Assembly (NCBI RefSeq): GCF_019823065.1
Contig: NZ_CP081966.1
Coordinates: forward strand, 5,983,501-6,047,500
DNA: 64,000 nucleotides
Origin: Pseudomonas mosselii
GTDB taxonomy: Bacteria > Pseudomonadota > Gammaproteobacteria > Pseudomonadales > Pseudomonadaceae
Direction: 5' to 3'
Part shown: one piece after another, positions 37,753-46,828 of the stretch
Position numbering within the stretch: the first letter of the stretch is position 1
Layout: the number at the start of each line of letters is the position of its first letter
Program-made: the position numbers and the translations under genes
Notes under the pieces: model-generated
What the model saw: only the letters and a program-made list of their open reading frames with translations
Told to the model about the DNA's origin: nothing
Database searches by the model: none

Positions 37753-40098
37753 GTGACCTCCTACGAAAAACTGCCAGACAACGCCCCCGCCTCCACCCCT
37801 CGCTACAAGCCCTACCCCGGCCCCGCCGGCGGTTGGGGGGCGCTGCGCAGCGTGGCCAAGGCCTGGGTGGGCAGCGACAACGCCCTGAAGAACATCCGCG
37901 CCCTGCTCAAGACCAACCAGAACGGCGGTTTCGACTGCCCTGGGTGCGCCTGGGGTGACTCGCCCGAGAGCGGCATGGTCAAGTTCTGCGAGAACGGCGC
38001 CAAGGCGGTCAACTGGGAGGCCACCAAGCGCCGCGTCGATGCGGCGTTCTTCGCCCGCTACAGCGTCAGCGCGCTGCTCGAACAGAGCGACTACTGGCTC
38101 GAATACCAGGGCCGCCTGACCGAGCCGATGGTCTACGACCCGGTCACCGACCGTTACCGCCCGATCGACTGGGACGCGGCATTCGCCCTGATCGCCCGGC
38201 ACCTGAACAACCTGTCCAGCCCTGACCAGGCGGAGTTCTATACCTCCGGCCGGGCCAGCAACGAGGCGGCGTACCTGTACCAGCTGTTCGTGCGCGCCTA
38301 CGGCACCAACAACTTTCCCGACTGCTCGAACATGTGCCACGAAGCCAGCGGCGTGGCCCTCGGCCAGAGCGTCGGCGTGGGCAAGGGCACGGTCACCTAC
38401 GACGACTTCGAGCACGCCGACGCGATCTTCGTCTGGGGCCAGAACCCTGGCACCAACCACCCGCGCATGCTCGACCCGCTGCGTGACGCGGTCAAGCGCG
38501 GCGCCCAGGTGGTCTGTGTCAACCCGCTCAAGGAGCGTGGCCTGGAGCGCTTCCAGCATCCGCAGAACCCGCTGGAAATGCTGACCAACACTGACCGCCC
38601 GACCAACACGGCATTCTTCCGACCGGCCCTGGGCGGCGACATGGCGCTGCTGCGCGGCATGGCCAAGTTCCTGCTGCAGTGGGAGCGTGAAGCCCAGGCC
38701 AAGGGCGAGCCGGCGATCTTCGACCACGCCTTCATCGCCGAGCACGGCCATGGCGTGGACGAGTACCTGGCGGTGGTCGATGCCACTTCGTGGGAGCAGA
38801 TTCAGGCGCAATCGGGCCTGACCCTCGCCGACATAGAACTGTCGGCGCGCATGTACTGCAAGGGCAAACGGGTGATCATGTGCTGGGCCATGGGCATCAC
38901 CCAGCACCGCCATTCGGTGCCGACCATCCAGGAAATCGTCAACCTGATGCTGCTGCGCGGCAACCTCGGCGTGCCGGGCGCCGGCCTGTGCCCGGTGCGC
39001 GGCCACAGCAACGTGCAGGGCGACCGCACCATGGGCATCAACGAACGCCCGCCGGTGTTCCTGCTCGACGCCCTCGAAAAGCGCTTCGGCTTCCCGGTGC
39101 CGCGCCACAACGGCCACAACACCGTCGAGGCGATCCACGCCATGCTCGACGGCCGAGCCAAGGTGTTCATCGGTCTGGGCGGCAACTTCGCCCAGGCCAC
39201 GCCGGACACCGAACGCACCGCGCAGGCGCTGCGCAATTGCGAGTTGACCGTGCACATCAGCACCAAGCTCAACCGCAGCCACCTGGTCCACGGCAAGCAG
39301 GCGCTGATCCTGCCGTGCCTGGGCCGTACCGATATCGACCTGCAGGGCGAAGGCCCGCAGGCGGTAACGGTGGAGGACTCGTTCAGCATGGTCCACGCCT
39401 CCAACGGCCAGCTCAAGCCGCTGTCGCGGCAGATGCGCTCGGAGCCGGCCGTGGTCGCCGGTATCGCCGCCGCCACCCTGGGCAAGCAACCGGTGGACTG
39501 GCACTGGTTGGTGGCCGACTACGACCGCATCCGCGACCTGATCGCCGACACCATTCCCGGCTTTGCCGACTTCAATGAACGCCTGCGCCTGCCCGGCGGC
39601 TTCTACCTGGGCAACAGCGCCGGCAGCCGCCAGTGGAAGACCGCCAGCGGCCGTGCCAACTTCAAGGCCAACCTGCTGCCCGACAGCCTGCTCGACGAAC
39701 GCGTGCGCGCCAGCGGCCAGGTGCCGGACCTGATCATGCAGTCGATGCGTTCGCACGATCAGTACAACACCACCATCTATGGCATGGACGACCGCTACCG
39801 CGGCGTGCGCGGCCAGCGCGACGTGCTGTTCGTCAACGAAGCCGACATCATCCGCCTGGGCTTCCAACCGGGGCAGAAAGTCGACATCGTGTCGCTGTGG
39901 GGCGATGACCATGTACGCCGGGTGCAGGGCTTCACCCTGCTGGCGTTCGATATTCCCGCCGGCCAGGCGGCGGCCTACTACCCCGAGGTAAACCCGCTGG
40001 TGCCGCTGGAAAGCATCGGCGACGGCAGCCATACGCCGACGTCGAAGTTCATCGCCATCAAGCTGGAACGAGCGCGGGACGACGGGCGCATCATCTGA
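37753..40098 (+). CDS. YdeP/FdhF-type molybdopterin oxidoreductase
   Basis: The 781-residue product is a large single-subunit molybdopterin enzyme of the YdeP type. It starts with GTG and has 'NGGFDCPGCAWGDSPESGMV', whose Cys pair is conserved in this branch and may help bind an Fe-S centre. The likely Mo ligand is the Cys in 'FPDCSNMCHEASGVALGQSV'. Cofactor-binding stretches are 'FVWGQNPGTNHPRMLDPLRD', 'VRGHSNVQGDRTMGI' and a C-terminal 'RSHDQYNTTIYGMDDRYRGV'. There is no Tat signal, so it is cytosolic. YdeP in E. coli is linked to acid resistance; the reaction is not established. Pairing with fdhD supports a formate-dehydrogenase-like cofactor. Confidence 0.88.
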   Translation: MTSYEKLPDNAPASTPRYKPYPGPAGGWGALRSVAKAWVGSDNALKNIRALLKTNQNGGFDCPGCAWGDSPESGMVKFCENGAKAVNWEATKRRVDAAFFARYSVSALLEQSDYWLEYQGRLTEPMVYDPVTDRYRPIDWDAAFALIARHLNNLSSPDQAEFYTSGRASNEAAYLYQLFVRAYGTNNFPDCSNMCHEASGVALGQSVGVGKGTVTYDDFEHADAIFVWGQNPGTNHPRMLDPLRDAVKRGAQVVCVNPLKERGLERFQHPQNPLEMLTNTDRPTNTAFFRPALGGDMALLRGMAKFLLQWEREAQAKGEPAIFDHAFIAEHGHGVDEYLAVVDATSWEQIQAQSGLTLADIELSARMYCKGKRVIMCWAMGITQHRHSVPTIQEIVNLMLLRGNLGVPGAGLCPVRGHSNVQGDRTMGINERPPVFLLDALEKRFGFPVPRHNGHNTVEAIHAMLDGRAKVFIGLGGNFAQATPDTERTAQALRNCELTVHISTKLNRSHLVHGKQALILPCLGRTDIDLQGEGPQAVTVEDSFSMVHASNGQLKPLSRQMRSEPAVVAGIAAATLGKQPVDWHWLVADYDRIRDLIADTIPGFADFNERLRLPGGFYLGNSAGSRQWKTASGRANFKANLLPDSLLDERVRASGQVPDLIMQSMRSHDQYNTTIYGMDDRYRGVRGQRDVLFVNEADIIRLGFQPGQKVDIVSLWGDDHVRRVQGFTLLAFDIPAGQAAAYYPEVNPLVPLESIGDGSHTPTSKFIAIKLERARDDGRII

Positions 40099-40163
40099 GC
40101 AAGATTGGGCTAGGCGCGCTCCTACAGGGGGCAAGCGCAGATCCCGAGCACCTGCCCACAAAA

Positions 40164-40192
40164 AAGCCCTGTTCCGCAATGGTTCAGGGCTT
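40164..40192. terminator. Bidirectional hairpin after the oxidoreductase gene
   Basis: The arms aagccctg and cagggctt pair, preceded by an A-run and followed by ttcgtcat. It lies 65 bp after the oxidoreductase stop, with no strong T-run on the plus strand. Confidence 0.5.
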
Positions 40193-40351
40193 CGTCATAA
40201 ATAGCTCAGACAGCCGAAATTCGCAAAAGTTTCATACATAATTCAATAACTTAGAGAATTGTGTACAACTCGTGCTACTCGTCGGATTCCGATTGCCAGC
40301 CGCCTCGGCGAGCCTCAAATTCCGCTTCGTCATCCCTCTGAGGCTCTCTTG

Positions 40352-40831
40352 ATGAAGAAGTACTCCTCGATTCTGTTGTTGTCTTTTGGTCTGCTCAGCG
40401 GCGTTGCCATGGCAGGCGGCACCACCGAAGCCGGCATTGGCGGCGCATTGGGTGGGGTACTGGGCTCCGTGGTGGGCAACTCCATCGGCGGTAGCACCGG
40501 CGGCGCCATCGGTGCCGGCCTGGGCGGCGCGGCCGGCGGTGCGTTGGGCGCCGACAAGCGCCAGCGCGGCGAGGCCGCCATCGGTGGCGCGCTGGGTGCA
40601 GCAGGCGGCAACGTGGTGGGTCGCTCCATGGGCGGCACCACCGGCAGCTACATCGGCGCGGCCGCCGGTGGTGGCGCCGGTGGCGCACTGGGCAACTACA
40701 TGGGCAACAAGGCCGACGAAGATGAACGCCACGAGCGTCGCTACCGTCGCGACTACGACGATCGCCGCTACTACGACCGTGGCCACCACTATGGCCATCG
40801 CAAGCACAAGCGCCACTGGCGCCACGACTGA
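40352..40831 (+). CDS. Exported glycine-zipper protein with basic His/Arg/Tyr tail
   Basis: The 159-residue product has a signal peptide (MKKYSSILLLSFGLLSGVAMA) and then a Gly-rich region from about residue 22 to 120 made of GG-x-x-G type repeats ('GIGGALGGVLGSVVGNSIGG', 'GAALGGAAGGALG'-like). Such glycine zippers form tightly packed membrane helices in outer membrane lipoproteins and related envelope proteins. The C-terminal 35 residues are unusually rich in Arg, His, Tyr and Asp ('RRDYDDRRYYDRGHHYGH'), which could bind metal or polyanions; that is a guess. It has its own terminator at 40856. No family name is safe beyond 'glycine zipper'. Confidence 0.82.
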   Translation: MKKYSSILLLSFGLLSGVAMAGGTTEAGIGGALGGVLGSVVGNSIGGSTGGAIGAGLGGAAGGALGADKRQRGEAAIGGALGAAGGNVVGRSMGGTTGSYIGAAAGGGAGGALGNYMGNKADEDERHERRYRRDYDDRRYYDRGHHYGHRKHKRHWRHD

Positions 40832-40855
40832 TCGCCAGGCTTACGCCTGAAACCT

Positions 40856-40886
40856 AAGGCCCTGCCCTCATCGGCAGGGCCTTTTC
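40856..40886 (+). terminator. Intrinsic terminator of the glycine-zipper gene
   Basis: The arms aaggccctgcc and ggcagggcctt pair perfectly around a 6-base loop, followed by 'ttcgttt', 25 bp after the stop codon. Confidence 0.85.
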
Positions 40887-41040
40887 GTTTGTATACCCGC
40901 CAGAGGATTAGGGGCTGCCCCGATATGGAGGCCACTTGCCACTAGTTATCATCGTCGTTTCGATCAAGCACAGGACGCAGGGAATGCGCACGATCATTAC
41001 CGCCCCCATCTGCCTGCCACGGGCCAGGAGAGGCTGAAGG

Positions 41041-41850
41041 ATGCCAGGCCGCCGCCCGCCACTGCTCGGCGAAGCCAGCTTTGCGTCGATTCGCCAACGG
41101 GTCGTGCAGGCCACCGGCGTGCAACTGGCCGACGACCGCCGTGCCGTGGTCGCGGCACGCCTGCACAAGCGCCTCAAGGCCTTGGGCCTTCCCGACTTCG
41201 AACACTATCTCGCCCTGCTCGACGGCCCCCACGGCGCGGGCGAACGCGAGCACCTGCTGCGCCTGCTGGTCGCCCATGACAGCTACTTCTTTCGCGAGCA
41301 TCGTCATTTCGAATGCCTGGCCCGCTGGCTGGCCGAGCTCGACCACCCCGCACGCCTGTGGAGCGCCGCCTGCGCCACCGGGGAAGAAGCCTGGAGCCTG
41401 GCCATGGTCGCCGCCGAAAACGCCCGCCATCCCGACTGGCAGGTGCTGGCGAGCGACTTCAACGCGCAACTGCTGGAAACCGCCGCTGCCGGCATCTACG
41501 ACATCGCCCAGGCACGCTACTTTCCCGAAGGCTGGCTGGCCCGCCACGGCCTGTGCGGGGTAGGCGAGATGACCGGTCGACTGCGGGTCTCGGCGGCCCT
41601 GCGCAAGCAGGTGCGCTTCGAAGCGCTCAACCTGATCCGGCCCCTGCCCGAACAGCTCGGCAGCTTCGACGTCATCCTGTTGCGCAACCTGTTGTCGAAC
41701 CTGGCGCCACGGTACAAGAACGAGGTACTCCAGCGCCTGCTGGCACACCTGCGCCCCGGTGGCCTGATGATCATCGGTCACAGCGAGAGCGTCCATGCCC
41801 TGGGCCTGCCCCTGCGTCCACTACTGCCGTCGGTGTTCGAACGCCTATGA
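41041..41850 (+). CDS. CheR-like methyltransferase
   Basis: CheR enzymes add methyl groups from S-adenosylmethionine to glutamates of chemoreceptors. The 269-residue product has the N-terminal helical region ('VQLADDRRAVVAARLHKRLK', 'HDSYFFREHRHFECL') and the catalytic fold with SAM motif 'LWSAACATGEEAWSLAMVAA', 'VLASDFNAQLLETAAAG' and 'LGSFDVILLRNLLSNL' then 'LRPGGLMIIGHSES'. In classical CheR the fourth motif reads 'CRNV', here 'LRNL'. GAGAGG lies before the ATG. No receptor or CheB is adjacent, so it may serve a non-chemotaxis pathway. Confidence 0.87.
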   Translation: MPGRRPPLLGEASFASIRQRVVQATGVQLADDRRAVVAARLHKRLKALGLPDFEHYLALLDGPHGAGEREHLLRLLVAHDSYFFREHRHFECLARWLAELDHPARLWSAACATGEEAWSLAMVAAENARHPDWQVLASDFNAQLLETAAAGIYDIAQARYFPEGWLARHGLCGVGEMTGRLRVSAALRKQVRFEALNLIRPLPEQLGSFDVILLRNLLSNLAPRYKNEVLQRLLAHLRPGGLMIIGHSESVHALGLPLRPLLPSVFERL

Positions 41851-41968
41851 TAAGAGGCACTGCCGTGCCCATCGGCAGACAAGGACTGATCGCGCAACCG
41901 CGCGGCAGTGCGCTTCCGGATCGAGCAGGCCTGCCGCCCCCCTTCCCTTGCGAAACAGGCCCTTATTC

Positions 41969-42625
41969 ATGCCTTGCCGAATCCTGCTTGCCGATCACTC
42001 GCCGCTCTTCCGCGCCGGCCTGCGTGCCCTGCTTGAACAGAAGAAAGATTTCGTCGTGGTGGGCGACACCGGCGATGCCATGACAGCCGTGAGCCTCGCG
42101 GAAAAACTCAAGCCGGACATCGTGGTGCTCGACATGAGCGGCGAGCTGGACAGCCAGCAGGCCCTGCAGGAGCTGTTCATCCGCGCGCCAGCCTGCCGGG
42201 TACTGATGTTTTCGCCACGCTCGGAGCTCGAGCATGTGATGAGCTGCCTGCAGCTGGGCGCCCATGGCTTCCTGCTCAAGAGCGCCACGGTGAGCGAGCT
42301 GGAACAAGCCCTGCAGACCCTGCGCGGAGGCGGCCAGTACCTGTCGTCGGCGGTACTGCCGATGGTCATCGGCCAGGCCCTGAAACACAGCCGCAAGCGC
42401 GTCGTCAGCCAGGTGCAGACACCGCCGCTGACCAACCGCCAGCTGGAGATCCTGCGCCTGATCGCCCGAGGCGAGACCACCCGCTCCATCGCCGACGGCC
42501 TGGGCCTTAGCATCAAGACCGTCGAGGCCCATCGCTCGCAGATCATGCACCGCCTGCAGATCCACGACGTGCCCGGCCTGGTGCTGTTCGCCGTGCGCGA
42601 GGGGATCATTCGCCTCAACGATTGA
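41969..42625 (+). CDS. LuxR/NarL-family response regulator with atypical receiver
   Basis: The 218-residue product starts MPCRILLADHSPLFRAGLRA. The receiver keeps the phospho-acceptor Asp in 'DIVVLDMSGE' and the Lys in 'GFLLKSATVSE', but one of the usual two acidic residues near the N-terminus is Ala (ADH instead of DDH). The LuxR helix-turn-helix is complete: 'PPLTNRQLEILRLIARGETT' and 'IADGLGLSIKTVEAHRSQIM'. It lies 118 bp after the CheR-like gene on the same strand. No cognate kinase is adjacent. Its last 11 bp overlap, tail to tail, with the next gene. Confidence 0.9.
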   Translation: MPCRILLADHSPLFRAGLRALLEQKKDFVVVGDTGDAMTAVSLAEKLKPDIVVLDMSGELDSQQALQELFIRAPACRVLMFSPRSELEHVMSCLQLGAHGFLLKSATVSELEQALQTLRGGGQYLSSAVLPMVIGQALKHSRKRVVSQVQTPPLTNRQLEILRLIARGETTRSIADGLGLSIKTVEAHRSQIMHRLQIHDVPGLVLFAVREGIIRLND

Positions 42626-43049
42626 GCGACAGCCCGGCGAGGATCAGCTGCAGCGTCTCCGACAGCGCCACCGGACGTCCCGAGGCCCGCTCGACGAATA
42701 CCTGCACCACGCTCCCCGCCGCGCAGGCTTCGGCCTCGCCCGGGCGGAACAGCGCCAGGCGGAACTCCACGGTGCTGCCTGCCAGGCGCGTCACGCCCAG
42801 GCCCACCTCGAGCACGTCGGGAAATCCCGGCAAGGCGAAGAAGTCCGCCGCCGAACTCACGACGAAGCCGGCCAGCTCACCGTCGCGCAGGTCCAGTTCG
42901 GCCTGTTCGACCAGGAAGGCCTGGATGGCGGTTTCGAAGAAGGCATGCACGGTGGCGCCGGCGAGGTGACCGTTGTGGTCGTTGTCCTGCGGACGGGTGA
43001 GGATGGGGTGGAAATGGGAGAAGGCGGAGCGTTGGGGGGATTCTGTCAT
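42615..43049 (-). CDS. Acyl-CoA thioesterase, 4-hydroxybenzoyl-CoA/YbgC hotdog type
   Basis: The 144-residue hotdog protein has 'FHPILTRPQDNDHNGHLAGA', where the Asp-x-x-x-His-like stretch resembles the YbgC catalytic motif. It continues 'VSSAADFFALPGFPDVLEVG' and 'VFVERASGRPVALSETLQLI'. There is no signal peptide. It converges with the response regulator gene (11-bp overlap of the 3' ends). The substrate is not predicted. Confidence 0.8.
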   Translation of the reverse strand: MTESPQRSAFSHFHPILTRPQDNDHNGHLAGATVHAFFETAIQAFLVEQAELDLRDGELAGFVVSSAADFFALPGFPDVLEVGLGVTRLAGSTVEFRLALFRPGEAEACAAGSVVQVFVERASGRPVALSETLQLILAGLSLNR

Positions 43050-43220
43050 AAGGCATCTGCTTTCTGGTGGGTGCCCTGCAAGTGAAACAGATTCTGGCCT
43101 TGCTGTATTGATGCAGCAATCCAGCAGACCTTCAGGAACGGCGTGTAAATCCTATAGAAGCTGGCTTTCCCTGCGATAGCCTCAGTAGACACAGCACCCA
43201 AAGCAGGCTTTCAAATACGA

Positions 43221-43246
43221 AAAAGCCGCCCCGAAGGGCGGCTTTT
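43221..43246. terminator. Bidirectional intrinsic terminator after pckA
   Basis: The arms aaaagccgccc and gggcggctttt pair perfectly around a cgaa tetraloop, with A-run and T-run on opposite sides. It lies 20 bp after the pckA stop on the minus strand. Confidence 0.9.
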
Positions 43247-43265
43247 CATCCGAACCGGCTCCAGC

Positions 43266-44807
43266 TTACAGCTGCGGACCAGCGGCCTTGATGGCGTCGG
43301 AAACGTCGAACTTCTTGAAGTTCTCGGTGAACAGCGTGGCCAGGCCCTTGGCGGCTTCGTCGTAGGCAGCCTTGTCAGCCCAGGTGTTGCGCGGGTTGAG
43401 CAGCTCGGTCTCGACGCCTGGAACAGCCTTCGGCACGTCCAGGTTGATGATGTCCAGGTGCTCGGTCTCGGCACCGATCAGGGCGCCGCTCTGGATGGCA
43501 GCGATCACGCCACGGGTGGTCGGGATGCTGAAGCGCTTGCCGACGCCGTAGCCACCACCGGTCCAGCCGGTATTGACCAGGTAGACCTTCGAACCGAACG
43601 CCTTGATGCGCTTGATCAGCAGCTCGGCGTAGACACCGGCTGGGCGCGGGAAGAACGGTGCGCCGAAGCAGGTAGAGAAGGTCGACTTGATGCCGCCGCC
43701 CGAACCCATTTCGGTGGAACCGACCAGCGCGGTGTAGCCGGACAGGAAGTGGTAGGCCGCCTGCTCGTTGTTCAGGATCGACACCGGAGGCAGTACGCCG
43801 GTCAGGTCGCAGGTCAGGAAGATGACCGCGTTCGGCTCGCCGCCCAGGTTCTCTGCCGAGACCTTCTCGACGTGCGCCAGCGGGTAGGCGGCACGACTGT
43901 TCTGGGTCAGGCTCACGTCGGCGTAGTCGGCGTGCTTGTTGGCGTCGATCACGACGTTCTCCAGTACCGCGCCGTGCTTGATGGCTTTCCAGATGACCGG
44001 CTCGTTCTTCTCGGAGAGGTCGATGCACTTGGCATAGCAACCACCTTCGATGTTGAAGACCACGCCCTCGCCCCAGCCGTGCTCGTCGTCACCGATCAGG
44101 TAACGGCTTTCGTCGGCCGACAGGGTGGTCTTGCCGGTGCCGGACAGACCGAAGAACAGGGTGACGTCACCCGCTTCGCCGATGTTGGCGGCGCAGTGCA
44201 TCGGCAGCACGTCGGCGGCCGGCAGCAGGAAGTTCTGCACCGAGAACATGGCCTTCTTCATTTCGCCGGCGTAACGCATGCCGGCGATCAGCACCTTCTT
44301 CTGGGCGAAGTTGATGATCACGCAGCCATCGGAGTTGGTGCCGTCACGCTCAGGCACGCACTCGAAGTTGGCGACGTTGAGGATCTGCCATTCGCCACGG
44401 CCAGCCGGGTTGTACTGCTCGGGGTTGATGAACAGGCAACGGCCGAACAGGTTCTGCCAGGCGGTCTGGGTAGTCATCTTGACCGGCAGGTAGTGTTCGG
44501 CCGCAGCGCCTACGTGAACGTAGGAAACGAAGTGATCCTGGGCGTTGTTGAACGCCTCGACGCGGTCCCACAGGGCATCGAACTTGTCGGCCGGGAACTT
44601 GCGGTTGATCGGGCCCCAGCCAATCTGGTCCTGGGTGGAAGGTTCTTCGACGATGAAACGGTCAGCCGGCGAACGGCCGGTGCGGTGACCGGTTTCCACC
44701 ACCAGCGCGCCAGTATCGGCCAGCACGCCTTCACCGCGGGACAGCGCTTCTTTTACCAGCTCATCGACGCTCAGGTCGGTGTACACGGTGTTGTTGGCTT
44801 GCGTCAT
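43266..44807 (-). CDS. pckA: Phosphoenolpyruvate carboxykinase (ATP)
   Basis: PckA (EC 4.1.1.49) converts oxaloacetate and ATP to phosphoenolpyruvate and starts gluconeogenesis. The 513-residue product starts [17 protein letters not shown]; an upstream ATG would add 12 residues. The kinase-1a P-loop is GLSGTGKT (residues 220-227), followed by '[20 protein letters not shown]' with '[15 protein letters not shown]' and '[20 protein letters not shown]'. The sequence and length are those of the ATP-dependent enzyme. Confidence 0.97.
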   Translation of the reverse strand: MTQANNTVYTDLSVDELVKEALSRGEGVLADTGALVVETGHRTGRSPADRFIVEEPSTQDQIGWGPINRKFPADKFDALWDRVEAFNNAQDHFVSYVHVGAAAEHYLPVKMTTQTAWQNLFGRCLFINPEQYNPAGRGEWQILNVANFECVPERDGTNSDGCVIINFAQKKVLIAGMRYAGEMKKAMFSVQNFLLPAADVLPMHCAANIGEAGDVTLFFGLSGTGKTTLSADESRYLIGDDEHGWGEGVVFNIEGGCYAKCIDLSEKNEPVIWKAIKHGAVLENVVIDANKHADYADVSLTQNSRAAYPLAHVEKVSAENLGGEPNAVIFLTCDLTGVLPPVSILNNEQAAYHFLSGYTALVGSTEMGSGGGIKSTFSTCFGAPFFPRPAGVYAELLIKRIKAFGSKVYLVNTGWTGGGYGVGKRFSIPTTRGVIAAIQSGALIGAETEHLDIINLDVPKAVPGVETELLNPRNTWADKAAYDEAAKGLATLFTENFKKFDVSDAIKAAGPQL

Positions 44808-44927
44808 GAGATACCCCATCCGGCCCGAGGCCGAGTGCTCCAAACGTTTTGTAGTCGTCTCGAAAAAACTACTACAGCGAAAAAAGTGGCCGGATTATGC
44901 CAGAAACGCCCAAAAAAAGTAGGCCCC

Positions 44928-44964
44928 TCCTGTCAGAACTGCGTTTTTGCGCAATTCGACAGGA
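44928..44964. terminator. Imperfect hairpin between hslO and pckA
   Basis: The outer arms tcctgtc and gacagga pair, with a partly complementary inner stem (gaactgcg / gcgcaattc). On the minus strand it lies 23 bp after the hslO stop codon and is followed by a run of seven T at about 44912-44918. It may end hslO or shape the pckA leader. Confidence 0.4.
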
Positions 44965-44986
44965 GATTATCCTGTAGTGAACCGTT

Positions 44987-45889
44987 TCAGTGCTGAGTTT
45001 CTGATGGGGCCTCGGTACCGCCACCGGCAAACAATTGCGCCACATCGCTTGCATCGAAGAGATAGCGTTCGTTGCAGAACTGGCAATCGATCTCGACCCG
45101 GCCGCCGCATTCGGCCACCAGCGCCTTGGCATCCTGCTCGCCGAGGCTGACCAAGGCGTTGCCGGAACGCTCGCGCGAGCAACTGCAACGGAAGCGTAGC
45201 GGCTGGATATCGAACAGGCGAACCGCGTCCTCATGGTACAGGCGGTGCAGCACGGTTTCGTTGTCCAGGCCGAGCAGTTCATCGACCTTCACGGTGTTGG
45301 CCAGCGCCTTGACATGGGCCCAGCTTTCCTCGCGCTCCTCGCTGTCCTTGTGGATCTCGGCCGGCAGCTGCTGCACCAGCAGACCACGGGCGCGGGCGCC
45401 ATCGGCGGCCAGGGAGATGCAGGTGTTCACTTGCTGCGACATGACGAAGTAATTGGTGAAGCACTCCGACAGGTCCTTGCCGTCCAGCTCGACAGTGCCC
45501 TGGTAACGCTGGCCGTTGACCGGAATGATGGTCAACACCAGGTGACCACCCGGCATCAGGTCGGCAAGGCCGGCATCCGCCTTGATCTGGTCGGCCTCGT
45601 AGCGCGCCAGGCCACGGATGTCGTGCTCGCTGGTGTACTCGATGGCCAGCAGCGGCACCGGGCCCTGGGACTGCGCCTGGAGTACCAGCAACCCGTCGAA
45701 CTTCAGGGTGCCGACCAACAGCGCGGCGGCGGCCATCAGTTCACCGAGCAGATGCTTTACCGGCTGCGGGTAGTCGTGCTTGGCCAACACCTCGGCGTAG
45801 CTGCGTTCCAGCGCGACCATCTCGCCGCGCACATCGCGGTCGTCGAACAGGAAGCGTTGGGTGAAATCGGTATCTGGCAAGTCGCTCAT
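44987..45889 (-). CDS. hslO: Redox-regulated holdase chaperone Hsp33
   Basis: Hsp33 is switched on by oxidation and heat and binds unfolding proteins in the cytosol. The 300-residue product has the zinc-binding Cys set C235, C237 (CSC) and C269, C272 (CQFC), matching CxC-X31-CxxC. The N-terminal part reads '[20 protein letters not shown]' and '[17 protein letters not shown]'. Length and motif order are as in E. coli HslO. It converges on no gene; pckA lies downstream on the same strand. Confidence 0.96.
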   Translation of the reverse strand: MSDLPDTDFTQRFLFDDRDVRGEMVALERSYAEVLAKHDYPQPVKHLLGELMAAAALLVGTLKFDGLLVLQAQSQGPVPLLAIEYTSEHDIRGLARYEADQIKADAGLADLMPGGHLVLTIIPVNGQRYQGTVELDGKDLSECFTNYFVMSQQVNTCISLAADGARARGLLVQQLPAEIHKDSEEREESWAHVKALANTVKVDELLGLDNETVLHRLYHEDAVRLFDIQPLRFRCSCSRERSGNALVSLGEQDAKALVAECGGRVEIDCQFCNERYLFDASDVAQLFAGGGTEAPSETQH

Positions 45890-45997
45890 GGTTGTCTGGC
45901 TTTCTAAAAATGATTACAAAATAATTACAGGAGACTGAAAGGTCCGTCGCAGAGCGCTCAGAAAGCACTCATAACCCGCTGGATATCGAGGTATTTT

Positions 45998-46798
45998 ATG
46001 GATAATCGACCACTGTTCCAAGCAAGGTGGTCTTGGGGACCGTTGGCAGCCTGCACCCTGTTGCCCGTCGCACTACTGTGTTTCTGGTTGTGGCCCGTTG
46101 GCCAGATCCTGTGCCTGACTTTCGACGAGTGGCTGTTCCACAGCCTCAATGCGCCACTGGCCGACAACCTGATCTGGCGGTCGATCTGGGCAGTCGGCAG
46201 CCTACGCCCGTTCGACATCCTGGTCGGGCTGATCATGTTGTCGCTGCTGATTCGCGGTGATTGGGTATTCAAGGCCACCCAGGTGCGCCAGGCGTTCTTC
46301 GGCTTCCTGGTCACCCTACTCCTCTTAGTGGTGATTCGCGCGCTGTTTTCCAAGTGGGTCAGCGCAATGGGCTGGCAACACAACAGCCCATCGATGGTGT
46401 TCGACAACGCCGTGCACCTGAGCGACTTCTACCCGCACCTGGAAGCGAAGTGGGAATTGAAGGACCGCTCCAGCCAGAGCTTCCCGGGTGACCACGCCTC
46501 GGTGCTGCTGATCTGGGCGCTGTTCATGAGCCTGTTCAGCCGCCGCCTGGCGCAGCACCTGGTGATCTGGGCGCTGGCCTTGCTGTTCATGCTGCCGCGC
46601 CTGGTGGCCGGCGCCCATTGGGGGCAGGACGACTACATCGGCGGTTTGTTGATGGCGGTCCTGGCGCTGGGCTGGAGCTGCCACACGCCCCTGGCGGCCA
46701 CGGCCAGCGCGGCGCTGGTGCGGTGGACGTCGCCACTGTTCGGTTGGCTCGGCAAGCTGCCGCTGGTCGGACGGATGAGCGTGGTTCGCGCTGCCTGA
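45998..46798 (+). CDS. PAP2-family membrane phosphatase
   Basis: The 266-residue product has several membrane segments, for example residues about 16-36, 74-86, 98-113 and 182-200. The PAP2 signature is intact in the C-terminal half: 'SQSFPGDHASVLLIWALF' and 'MLPRLVAGAHWGQDDYIGG', giving the two catalytic His and the Arg and Asp. Such enzymes remove phosphate from lipids such as undecaprenyl-pyrophosphate or phosphatidylglycerophosphate, or transfer phosphate on lipid A. The substrate cannot be told from the sequence. The ribosome site GAGGT precedes the ATG; it diverges from hslO. Confidence 0.88.
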   Translation: MDNRPLFQARWSWGPLAACTLLPVALLCFWLWPVGQILCLTFDEWLFHSLNAPLADNLIWRSIWAVGSLRPFDILVGLIMLSLLIRGDWVFKATQVRQAFFGFLVTLLLLVVIRALFSKWVSAMGWQHNSPSMVFDNAVHLSDFYPHLEAKWELKDRSSQSFPGDHASVLLIWALFMSLFSRRLAQHLVIWALALLFMLPRLVAGAHWGQDDYIGGLLMAVLALGWSCHTPLAATASAALVRWTSPLFGWLGKLPLVGRMSVVRAA

Positions 46799-46806
46799 TT
46801 GATCAC

Positions 46807-46828
46807 AGGGGCCGCTTTGCGGTCCCTT
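46807..46828. terminator. Hairpin between converging PAP2 and hslR genes
   Basis: The arms aggggccgc and gcggtccct pair with one G-T wobble around a 3-base loop, followed by 'ttcattc'. It fills the 30-bp gap between the PAP2 and hslR stop codons. Confidence 0.55.

Noticed and set aside
37258..40179. Long open frame opposite the molybdopterin oxidoreductase (similar long antisense frames lie opposite tssK, tagH, vgrG, the TonB receptor, the DctB-like kinase and tex)
   Set aside because: Composition is the Ala/Gly/Arg/Val-rich type expected when high-GC codons are read in the complementary frame, and a well-conserved protein occupies the other strand.
40984..41037. 18-codon leader (MRTIITAPICLPRARRG) ending 3 bp before the CheR-like start
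   Set aside because: It has an acceptable ribosome site and could couple translation, but 17 residues cannot be told from chance without conservation data.
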